A stretch of 64,000 nt of DNA from Microglena sp. YARC. Its lineage: Eukaryota > Chlorophyta > Chlorophyceae > Chlamydomonadales > Chlamydomonadaceae. The position numbers were made by a program, and so were the translations under genes. Within the stretch, counting starts at the first letter, position 1; every line of letters starts with the position of its first letter. Of this stretch, positions 9,547 to 16,942 are shown one piece after another. The notes under the pieces are model-generated. The model was given only the letters and a program-made list of their open reading frames with translations, had not been told where the DNA came from and did no database searches. Location of the stretch: assembly GCA_022414725.1 (NCBI GenBank), contig CM039463.1, positions 77,383,758-77,447,757 of the forward strand, written 5' to 3'.

Positions 9547-10347
9547 ATGCAGAGACAAAAGCGTGCCTTGCTGGTCATCCCCAGTTACGCCACGCCTGGG
9601 TTGGATATCAGGACTCGATACGTGATGGAGAAAACAGGAGTGCTCCCCAGTGACCTGGGCAAGTACAGCACTGAGGGTTTTGCGCGCGACGCAGCAGTGC
9701 TACGCCGCCAGTTAGGGCCGGGTTTCAGTTTTGAAACACTGGAGGGCGAGGTGTTGTCCAGCACTGTATTGGACAACCTGAAGTGGTTGTTGTCCCACGA
9801 CACAGAGGTGGCTGTGTTGTTGTTCTGCGGCCATGGCATGTGGCAGGGGTCGCCGCAGCACGGTAGTCTCGTGTGTTCATTCAAGCAGCTGGTCACAGCT
9901 GAGGCAATTGAGTGCGTGGCGGCGAAGTTCAAAGGCACATTTGTGAGGTTGCTGAACATGTACGAGGCCGAGGAGTTGTCTATGTGGCAGGATGGGCAAG
10001 GTACCAGGGACGCAGTAAGGCTGCGAGGTGCTCAGATGCAAGGGGGGGCAGGCGCGCCAAGCACCTACTACGGCATGACAGTGGCAGCCACGCAGCAGTT
10101 TGGCAAGACCACTGGTAACAGCCGGGGCAGCAAGTTCGGTGTCGCACTGGGGCGCATGTTTGATCAGGAGGTGATTGTGACGTACGATGGGTTCGAGACG
10201 GCATTGGACAAGTATTGGAGTGGGGCGCAAGTACGGATGACGCACTCTTTCCGGGGTGTGTTCGGGACGCCCGCTCTCCCGGTGGGTTCTTGTTGCATCA
10301 CTAATGATGATGCGGGTTCTGAGTCTGAGTCTGATGTGGAGTTTTGA
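9547..10347 (+). CDS. Caspase-fold (C14-like) protein, catalytic Cys apparently missing
   Basis: A 266-residue intact frame with an ATG at 9547. The N terminus RALLVIPSYA resembles the first strand of caspase/metacaspase domains. VAVLLFCGHGMWQGS (residues 88-102) carries the His of the catalytic dyad (H96, in GHG). The next core strand, where active enzymes have D-x-C-x-S-G, reads VRLLNMYEAEELS (about 133-145) and offers no Cys at the expected place. YGMTVAATQQFGK (about 175-187) matches the later substrate-pocket strand. The C terminus is Ser/Glu-rich. It would be a pseudoenzyme, perhaps a decoy in the host metacaspase or cell-death system. An alternative is that alignment of the Cys strand is off. 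Confidence 0.6.
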   Translation: MQRQKRALLVIPSYATPGLDIRTRYVMEKTGVLPSDLGKYSTEGFARDAAVLRRQLGPGFSFETLEGEVLSSTVLDNLKWLLSHDTEVAVLLFCGHGMWQGSPQHGSLVCSFKQLVTAEAIECVAAKFKGTFVRLLNMYEAEELSMWQDGQGTRDAVRLRGAQMQGGAGAPSTYYGMTVAATQQFGKTTGNSRGSKFGVALGRMFDQEVIVTYDGFETALDKYWSGAQVRMTHSFRGVFGTPALPVGSCCITNDDAGSESESDVEF

Positions 10348-10548
10348 GTCTGAGTCTGAGGTGGAGATTGTGGGGGGAACGTTTTGACACCATCTGTGCC
10401 ACTGCCAAAATAAAACGGGGGGCTAATGTTTTCATTTCGGCAGTTTAGAAACACCTAGAGTTTTTTGAGATGTCTCGAGCCATGACGCACCGCGCAAGCT
10501 GACGCTTTTCCGATGGCCACTTCTGGGTACCGACAACAAAAATATAAC

Positions 10549-10595
10549 AAATAAAACAAATAGACAACGTTTTTTATTGTCTATTTGTTTTATTT
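10549..10595. terminator. Perfect AT-rich hairpin, 18-bp stem
   Basis: The arms AAATAAAACAAATAGACA (10549-10566) and its exact complement (10578-10595) flank an 11-base loop. It lies about 200 bases beyond the caspase-fold gene. Mimivirus-type viruses end and polyadenylate transcripts at AT-rich palindromes, so this may be a transcript end signal. It could also be the remnant of a small mobile element. Confidence 0.5.
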
Positions 10596-10607
10596 ATTTC
10601 AGCTTGG

Positions 10608-10947
10608 TTGGGTATCCAGGGCCACCACGTGGAGGTGCTGATTTTGGCCCCTTTGTTTCTTTTTCAAATACTAATACTTGAAACAGAAACACCTTCTCAT
10701 CCATATTACTTCTTGATATGGGACATCGCTTTGCGTGATAACACAGGCAAGGCGACGAAAGTCGGGTTGTCGTACATTACGAAAGTCGGTTTCTCGTAAA
10801 TGACATTGGGTCGGGACGCAATGATTGCGAAGACGTCAGAGATTCCAAACATTTCTTGTGAATGCAATATAACTGGATGTGAGGAGGTTATTATTGTTGT
10901 GTTCTTAATGTTCCGAAAAACCTTTCAATTTTTTTTTTTTTTTTTAT
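10608..10947. other. Intergenic, no gene seen; poly-T tract
   Basis: Holds a duplicated ACGAAAGTCGG motif near 10756-10790 and a run of about 18 T at 10928-10945 that abuts the truncated RCC1 gene. No coding support. Confidence 0.4.
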
Positions 10948-11271
10948 GGTCAGCTCGGAGATGAAACTATAATGGACAAAAGCACGTTCAGACCCGTGTC
11001 ACGCCTGATGAAGGAAGGAAGACGGATCGTGGCCATTGCGGGCGGCGCTAATCACACACTTGCCCTGGACTCGACTGGACTCATGCACGCATGGGGATAC
11101 AACGGTACCGGCCAGCTCGGAAATAATTATACTACCACTCAATCACCAGTCCCGATCGATGTATCTAGTTTCGGATCTCTTGTCGGTAAAACGATCGTGG
11201 CCATTGCGGGCGGCTATTATTCCACGCTTTCCCTTGACTCGACGGGACGCGTGCACGCATGGGTCAGTTAG
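10948..11271 (+). pseudogene. RCC1-repeat protein, truncated at both ends
   Basis: Reading from 10948 gives GQLGDET directly after a poly-T tract, then a complete RCC1-type blade (VAIAGGANHTLALDSTG, MHAWGYNGTGQLGNN) and a second that stops at HAWVS. RCC1/ATS1 repeats form beta-propellers in GTP-exchange or ubiquitin-ligase proteins, and seven repeats are usual. Here only about two remain. The 5' end begins mid-repeat, and 3' of the stop another partial GQL can be read near 11298, so the gene is a remnant. The first in-frame ATG is 10972. Confidence 0.7.
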
Positions 11272-11305
11272 CAGCTTACAATTGTTATCCTCTGGGCCAG
11301 CTTAA

Positions 11306-11587
11306 ATGCTGAAATACGGGATGAAGGACACGAAGGATTGGGACCTTGATACAAAACCTTTAGCTGACCTACCAAATCAATTGGGTTCAAGGGTCACCGG
11401 TAAGGGTGTCCCACAAATTCTGTCTCTGACTGTATACCGGATAGACACGTCCTGGGGAACCACTCGAAACACCTATTCCAGTGACCGAACCTGCCTACGA
11501 AATGCGCTGGATGACAACCGAAATCGATGCATCCTCAGGTGTATCCATCACGACTCTTATTTCCAAAGAAGATTACGAGAAACGTAA
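11306..11587 (+). CDS. Hypothetical protein, weak
   Basis: A 93-residue frame from ATG 11306, Arg/Asp/Thr-rich, no recognised domain. It follows the RCC1 remnant and precedes the fibre gene. It may be a fragment of a larger decayed gene. Confidence 0.25.
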   Translation: MLKYGMKDTKDWDLDTKPLADLPNQLGSRVTGKGVPQILSLTVYRIDTSWGTTRNTYSSDRTCLRNALDDNRNRCILRCIHHDSYFQRRLRET

Positions 11588-11745
11588 GTCAGATGGACAA
11601 TTAGTCGGTTTGTCACGTGCATCTTTCGTTGGATGCACTTATCATTGCGGATAAGTGTACGACTCCGATATATTCAAATAATACCCGTGAAAAAAGTGTG
11701 TGTGTATGATAATAATAATAACGAACAACTGCTGATTTGTTCGTC

Positions 11746-14607
11746 ATGCTTGATGAAGACATCCTCCTAGTTCGCAGTAACACCGAGCTGCGCGGACATG
11801 TCACGGTACCCGCCTCGATTACATCCATCGGTCAATTCTCTTCTTATGGTCCTTCAGTCTTTCACGCCGGAGCAGCGTTCTCAAATGCACCAACTACATT
11901 CGGTGCAAACATCGCATGCAGTTCGATCATCGATGCAAGAGGAGGAATAGCTGTATCAGGATTCCTATCGAATGCTGCTCTGACACTTACTGATTCTGGA
12001 GGAGGAATGGCATTGTTAGCAGCTCCACTCCATTCCACACAAGATGTGCATCTGCAAAAAGAGCTAAAAGTCCATGGCAATGCGACCTTCGATACACACG
12101 TCTCCGTTAACGGCACGCTATACGCGAAAAACTTACATCCGTCTTTCAACACATTCCAAGCTAGCAACATCTTGATTTCACCCGGTGGAATTATTCAGTT
12201 CGGAGAAGGAGGCACGGGTCTGTTCAATCCAGTGGCCAGAACACTAGGTGTGGTCGCAGGAGGGACGGAGATGGTGCGTGTGTCAGACACAACCTTATCA
12301 TTGTTGGGGGATCTCGTGGTGTCCTCGAACATAGTCCCGATGACGAACGCGACGCAGTACCTCGGGACATCGACCATGCACTTCAAAGAGGCGTGGATCG
12401 ACGAGCTACACATCTCGTCGAACACTCTCTACATCGGGGACACGCCCGTGCTTTGCGCTGATAATGATGCCGTGTCCATCCGCGCTGACCCGGGGCAAGG
12501 CATCACGCTAACGACCACAGGCGATGGGGAGACATCCCTGGTGTCCGCCAAGGGAGTTAATGTAGTGTCGGAAGGGGGTGTCACGATGCGTGTATCAGGA
12601 CCTCTGGGGAGAGTTAACATCCAGTCTAGCGGAGCAGGTGGCACCTTGAATTTAGGAGCGGAAAAGGAAATTGTGATGACAGCACCTCTTACGACGATAT
12701 CAAGTAACATGATCATAAAAGGTGACCTGACTGTAGAAGGCACACAATTAACGGTGAACACGCAGACGGTGACGATTGAGGATAATATAATTGTACTTAA
12801 CTCGGGTGAGATAGGATCAGGTGTCTCAAAGGGTGAGGCAGGATTTTCTATAGATAGGGGAGATGCTCCCGAATATCAGCTTCTTTTTAGGGAGTCGGAC
12901 AACACGTTCGTAATAGGTCCGCTAGGCTCCCTCACACCCATAGCGACCGAGACATTTGCACGCAACGCAAACAATATATCCAGTGGAACATTAGCGGTTG
13001 CTAGAGGAGGAACGGGAGTCTCCACCAGTACCGGAACAGGTAGTGTTGTTTTGAGTAGTTCTCCAACGTTTACGGGAACAGCTAACTTTGCATCTCTAAC
13101 AACTTCTGGGCCTTCGACGATAAATGGTAACATGACCTTCGGAACTGGTGTCAATCTATTTGTAAACCCTAACGATTCCGTGACTGCTCCAGGGTACTCT
13201 TGGGATACTGATACAAATACCGGAATGTATCGTGTTGCGGCAGATACAATAGGGTTTGCTGTAGGCGGGGTCAATAAAGCTACTATAAACAGCACGGGGA
13301 TAGTGGGTAGCGGAGCTAATATAACCAGTTTAAGTGCTACCAACATATCCAGTGGAATATTAGCGATTGTTAATGGAGGCACGGGAGTCAGTACTGGCTT
13401 AGGTGCCATGAACGCAAACAATATATCCAGTGGAACATTAGCGGTTGCTAGAGGAGGAACGGGGGGCTCCACCAGTACCGGAACAGGTAGTGTTGTTTTG
13501 AGTAGTTCTCCAACGTTTACGGGAACAGCTAACTTTGCATCTCTAACAACATCTGGGCCTTCGACGATAAATGGTAACATGACCTTCGGAACCGGAGTCA
13601 ATCTATTTGTAAACCCTAACGATTCCGTGACTGCTCCAGGGTACTCTTGGGATACTGATACAAATACCGGAATGTATCGTGTTGCGGCAGATACAATAGG
13701 GTTTGCTGTAGGCGGGGTCAATAAAGCTACTATAAACAGCACGGGGATAGTGGGTAGCGGAGCTAATATAACCAGTTTAAGTGCTGCCAACATATCCAGT
13801 GGAATATTAGCGATTGTTAATGGAGGCACGGGAGTCAGTACTGGCTTAGGTGCCCTGAACGCAAACAATATATCCAGTGGAACATTAGCGGTTGCTAGAG
13901 GAGGAACGGGGGTCACCCTTAGTACCGGAACCGGGAGCAACGTGTTGAGCGACAACGCAACTATGAGAAACTTGACGACCATAGGAGGCATGATCAGCGG
14001 TAACGGTGTCGGACTTACCGCATTGAACGCAAACAACATATCCAGTGGAACATTAGCGGTTGATAGAGGAGGAACGGGGGTATCCGTCAGTACCGGAACA
14101 GGTAGTGTTGTTTTGAGTGTTTCTCCAACGTTTACTGGAACAACTAACTTTGCATCTCTAACAACTTCCAATTTGGATGTGGGTGGTCTTACGACACTGA
14201 ATGGGAAGTGTATGTGTCTTGATACATTGACTGTGGGTGTTGGTGTTGGAGATGATACTGTTTACCCACTACATATAAAGACAAGTGTGGATAACGTATC
14301 CCTGTTCAGTGTGGGCGATGTGGTCATGTACTCCGACATTCGCACCAAGTCGGATGTGCTCCCGATTCCGGATGCATTGGAACGTGTGGGACGCCTTCGA
14401 GGGTATACGTTCATAAATAATGGTGGTGACGAGACACGTCGTAGTTGTGGTCTCATTGCACAGGAACTATTGGATGTCTTGCCTGAAGCTGTGCATGCAC
14501 ATCCGGAATCTGGAATGCTGACTGTCGCTTACGGGAATGTAGTGTCTTTACTTGTGAATGCGATAAATGAACTTAAGGCACAAGTCGATACTTTATCGGG
14601 CACTTAA
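11746..14607 (+). CDS. Fibre-like structural protein with C-terminal S74 (endosialidase-type) chaperone domain
   Basis: 953 residues from the ATG at 11746 (an upstream in-frame TTG at 11737 is less likely). The N terminus MLDEDILLVRSN resembles fragments at 15154 and 23861. The body is a Gly/Ser/Thr-rich beta-structured shaft with signature repeats such as NISSGTLAVARGGTG. Two consecutive 447-bp units (149 residues each) are almost identical. The last 90 residues form a peptidase S74 domain: YSDIRTKSD with S863, R866 and K868 (the Ser/Lys pair of self-cleavage), LRGYTF, then RRSCGLIAQELLDVLPEAV and VAYGNVVSLLVNAINEL. S74 domains trimerise fibres and then cut themselves off. A virion fibre or host-attachment protein is the likeliest role. 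Confidence 0.85.
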   Translation: MLDEDILLVRSNTELRGHVTVPASITSIGQFSSYGPSVFHAGAAFSNAPTTFGANIACSSIIDARGGIAVSGFLSNAALTLTDSGGGMALLAAPLHSTQDVHLQKELKVHGNATFDTHVSVNGTLYAKNLHPSFNTFQASNILISPGGIIQFGEGGTGLFNPVARTLGVVAGGTEMVRVSDTTLSLLGDLVVSSNIVPMTNATQYLGTSTMHFKEAWIDELHISSNTLYIGDTPVLCADNDAVSIRADPGQGITLTTTGDGETSLVSAKGVNVVSEGGVTMRVSGPLGRVNIQSSGAGGTLNLGAEKEIVMTAPLTTISSNMIIKGDLTVEGTQLTVNTQTVTIEDNIIVLNSGEIGSGVSKGEAGFSIDRGDAPEYQLLFRESDNTFVIGPLGSLTPIATETFARNANNISSGTLAVARGGTGVSTSTGTGSVVLSSSPTFTGTANFASLTTSGPSTINGNMTFGTGVNLFVNPNDSVTAPGYSWDTDTNTGMYRVAADTIGFAVGGVNKATINSTGIVGSGANITSLSATNISSGILAIVNGGTGVSTGLGAMNANNISSGTLAVARGGTGGSTSTGTGSVVLSSSPTFTGTANFASLTTSGPSTINGNMTFGTGVNLFVNPNDSVTAPGYSWDTDTNTGMYRVAADTIGFAVGGVNKATINSTGIVGSGANITSLSAANISSGILAIVNGGTGVSTGLGALNANNISSGTLAVARGGTGVTLSTGTGSNVLSDNATMRNLTTIGGMISGNGVGLTALNANNISSGTLAVDRGGTGVSVSTGTGSVVLSVSPTFTGTTNFASLTTSNLDVGGLTTLNGKCMCLDTLTVGVGVGDDTVYPLHIKTSVDNVSLFSVGDVVMYSDIRTKSDVLPIPDALERVGRLRGYTFINNGGDETRRSCGLIAQELLDVLPEAVHAHPESGMLTVAYGNVVSLLVNAINELKAQVDTLSGT
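12994..13887 (+). repeat. Two tandem 447-bp units within the fibre gene
   Basis: The sequence beginning GCGGTTGCTAGAGGAGGAAC recurs at 12994, 13441 and 13888, exactly 447 bases apart, so the reading frame is kept. The two full units differ at only a few bases. The third occurrence at 13888 diverges quickly, and a shorter relative starts near 14052. Such recent in-frame duplication would lengthen the shaft. Confidence 0.9.
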
Positions 14608-14740
14608 TTAATGCTTGGAGTGGGTGCATGAATCCCCCGAATTTTCGCATTGCAAGTTCAATGATCAGACACATATTCGTTTTCTTCTCTGTCAAAGCAC
14701 GTTCAAATGGTATAAGGAAAAAACGCATATTTTTTGTAAA

Positions 14741-15100
14741 ATGTCTGAAGAAGCTACACATCCACATAAAAAAATCATAGACAGGTTTTCCATATTGACA
14801 AGAGAGATGCGACAAGAGGCGACATGTGGCAAGAGAGATGCGGAGATCTTTATCTTTGAGGTTTTTAGAATGGTGGCCTTGCTAAACGACATCGATGTTC
14901 TGAATGCGATATGGACTCATTTCCCTACTTCTGTGTGGTCTTGTGCTTCTGGACATGTGGTTCAAGATCTGTATGAAGAAGAGATGATAGGTACATTAAA
15001 TGAATTTGCCTTGAAAAGACGGTTTATCATGGGGGGGAAGTGGCAGTACCAAACATTATCACAAACAGATCCACGACTAAACGTGACCTTCGACGATTAA
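14741..15100 (+). CDS. Unknown protein
   Basis: 120 residues from the ATG at 14741 (the frame is open upstream to a TTG at 14615). Composition is convincing: REMRQEATCGKRDAEIF, MVALLNDIDVLNAIW, EEEMIGTLNEFALKRRF. It looks alpha-helical and acidic. No family recognised. It sits in the same direction just after the fibre gene and could encode a partner, but there is no direct evidence. Confidence 0.5.
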   Translation: MSEEATHPHKKIIDRFSILTREMRQEATCGKRDAEIFIFEVFRMVALLNDIDVLNAIWTHFPTSVWSCASGHVVQDLYEEEMIGTLNEFALKRRFIMGGKWQYQTLSQTDPRLNVTFDD

Positions 15101-15153
15101 TGCGTCGATTTTTAATGATGAATGGTTGTCGGAACCAAGCTCAAGAAAACTCA

Positions 15154-15279
15154 ATGCACGTGTTTCTTGATGACAAGTACCGCACTGTGCGGTCGCTGGA
15201 GCGCACAATGATCGTGCTACCACAGATGCGGGGCTTCCACGAACTTAAGGCACAAGTCGATACTTTATCGTGCACTTAA
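15154..15279 (+). pseudogene. Miniature fibre remnant: N-terminal start joined to fibre C-terminal end
   Basis: A 41-residue frame from ATG 15154 starts MHVFLDDKYRTVRSLERT, nearly the same as the protein start at 23861, and then runs directly, in frame, into ELKAQVDTLSCT, the same C-terminal end as the large fibre (ELKAQVDTLSGT at 14569-14607). The DNA similarity continues about 45 bases past the stop. This is what remains when a fibre paralogue loses everything between its first 25 codons and its last 12. Confidence 0.7.
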
Positions 15280-15323
15280 TTCTGGAGTGGGCGCATGAAT
15301 CTCCCAAATTTTAATATTGCAAT
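15241..15323 (+). repeat. Copy of the 3' end of the fibre gene
   Basis: The stretch starting GAACTTAAGGCACAAGTCGA repeats 14569-14655 including the 3' flank GGAGTGGGCGCATGAATC. It supports a fibre-gene duplication followed by internal deletion. Confidence 0.8.
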
Positions 15324-15361
15324 TATAGTGATTAAATAATCAATCGGATCCACCCTGACGA

Positions 15362-15709
15362 ATGTCGGAATGGTGTAACAATCCCAACTTAGTAAATGGT
15401 TTCGAGCTTGATCAACGACGCGAGCTCGAATCGCAGATGAAGCGGTTTCGGGCCCCCGACCGTGAGACACAAACTCCGCTACACGCGGCAAGGAACGGAA
15501 TCTGTCTGAAACGTACGACGTCATCACATGGTACAAACCTATTACTACCACTCGAAGAGTCCGTGACGGCGTCCACTCATCTTCACACATACCACGGCGG
15601 CTTTAGCAGCCCACCCCCGTCAGTCCATTCATTCATCTTCACACACGCACGGCGGCTTTCGAAAAACGAGTGTAAACGGAGAAACGAACATCCAAAAAAA
15701 CGAGTGTAA
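15362..15709 (+). CDS. Hypothetical protein, weak
   Basis: 115 residues from an ATG. The first 60 residues (NGFELDQRRELESQMKRF) look protein-like, the remainder is His/Ser/Pro-rich and runs into a tandem repeat, so the C-terminal half is doubtful. Confidence 0.25.
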   Translation: MSEWCNNPNLVNGFELDQRRELESQMKRFRAPDRETQTPLHAARNGICLKRTTSSHGTNLLLPLEESVTASTHLHTYHGGFSSPPPSVHSFIFTHARRLSKNECKRRNEHPKKRV

Positions 15710-15770
15710 AAGGAGAAACGAACATCCAAAAAAACGAGTGTAAACGGAGAAACGAACATCCAAAATTAAG
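15655..15770. repeat. Tandem repeat, about 34-bp unit, three copies
   Basis: The unit AAAACGAGTGTAAACGGAGA followed by AACGAACATCC is repeated three times. A related AAAACGAGTCTAAAC occurs near 1127. No open frame of its own. Confidence 0.8.
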
Positions 15771-16124
15771 AAATCATCCACTTACTTACATACCTATCTT
15801 GCTTAACAAATCTCCATGATCATGATGATAATATCGAGCCTCGAGTGAAGTGTGTGGCTCACGCCCGACAGCATCATTCATGGGGATTGCCCAGACCCAG
15901 ATGTCTGATAACACACTCGAGGTTGGCTGACCTTTAGGATCGATGAGAGTGCTGTCAAGCAAGCCGACCAGCTTGTGAAGACGAGCAGTTCCTCCTCTAG
16001 GGAACCATTAGACTCGCAACTTCAAAGATGGGAAAGCTACCTGGGCACTCTGTACGGTCCTTGAGGGTTCGATGATGATGATTGATGATGCATTGGATGC
16101 GATTCATTATTCTTCTTCAAGTAA
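15771..16124. other. No gene seen
   Basis: Unremarkable mixed sequence upstream of the palindrome-bearing repeats, with ATGATGATGATTGATGATGC near 16070-16091. No coding support. Confidence 0.4.
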
Positions 16125-16680
16125 TATGACTTGTTTACACTCGTCTTCAATGCGCTTGAGGAACACGTGTCTCTCAAGCAGACTTCTGCTTGACAACTAT
16201 TTAGGGATTATGAAAGAGGACTCGCGGGACCCACGGAGTGGGGCAGTGGAATTGAGCTGCTGCCACGCGGATCTGACCTGTTTACACTCGTCTTCGATGC
16301 GCATGCGGAAAACGTGTCGCCTCAAGCAGACTTCTGCTTGACAACTATTTAAGGATTATGAAAGAGGACTCGCGGACCCACGGAGTGGGGCAGTGGAATT
16401 GAGCTGCTGACACGCGGATCTGACCTGTTTACACTCGTATTTCGATGACGCGCATGGGGGACACATGTCGTGGCGGATCTGACTTGTTTACACTCGTCTT
16501 CGAGGAAACGCATGCGGAAAACGTGTCGCATCGAGAAGACTTCTGCTTGACACCTATTTAAGGATTATGAAAGATGAATTGAGCTGCTCTCTCGCGGATC
16601 TGACCTGCTTACACGCGCGCTTCGAGGACACGCATGGGGAACACGTGTAGTCTCAAGCAGACGTCTGCTCGACACACTGG
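16125..16680. repeat. Direct repeats (about 150 bp) carrying palindromes, upstream of the primase gene
   Basis: Four to five imperfect copies of a unit with GATCTGACCTGTTTACACTC, an ACACGTGT-like box, the palindrome CAAGCAGACTTCTGCTTG (16175-16192 and 16323-16340; a CAAGCAGACGTCTGCTCG variant at 16654-16671, a decayed one near 16532), then CTATTTAAGGATTATGAAAG. The array ends about 260 bases before the gene for the primase/origin-binding-type helicase. Iterated palindromic sites next to such a gene are what a replication origin or an operator for the gene would look like; this is inference. Confidence 0.75.
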
Positions 16681-16696
16681 GGTGAACTTCCATGGA

Positions 16697-16726
16697 ATTG
16701 CTTAACAAATGACGCAGGTGGAGGGA
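16697..16726 (+). repeat. Left flanking copy of a repeat that brackets the primase gene
   Basis: ATTGCTTAACAAATGACGCA followed by GGTGGAGGGA. Close relatives lie at 19351 and 19493, downstream of the same gene and in the same orientation. Confidence 0.6.
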
Positions 16727-16942
16727 GGGGGGGTTCGCCACCTGATTACAGGGCAAGCACGGAATTGAATTGAATGCGGACTCGTGTGCAGGATCATCTA
16801 CGGATCTGACATGTTTTATGGTGTAAACAGGATCAGAGTAAGCAAAATGTAGATGATTGTTGTACCAGACCAAAGGAGGGATATATATCATCCACACGAA
16901 TATCCAATATTATCCGACTGAACAAGGATCCGACTTGAAACG

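Noticed and set aside
9585..10245. Minus-strand frames inside the caspase-like gene
   Set aside because: Shadows; the plus-strand frame has motifs and a clean ATG and stop.
12876..14171. 431-codon minus-strand frame opposite the fibre gene
   Set aside because: Antisense shadow of a repetitive Gly/Thr-rich gene; repeats with the 447-bp unit and has no motif.
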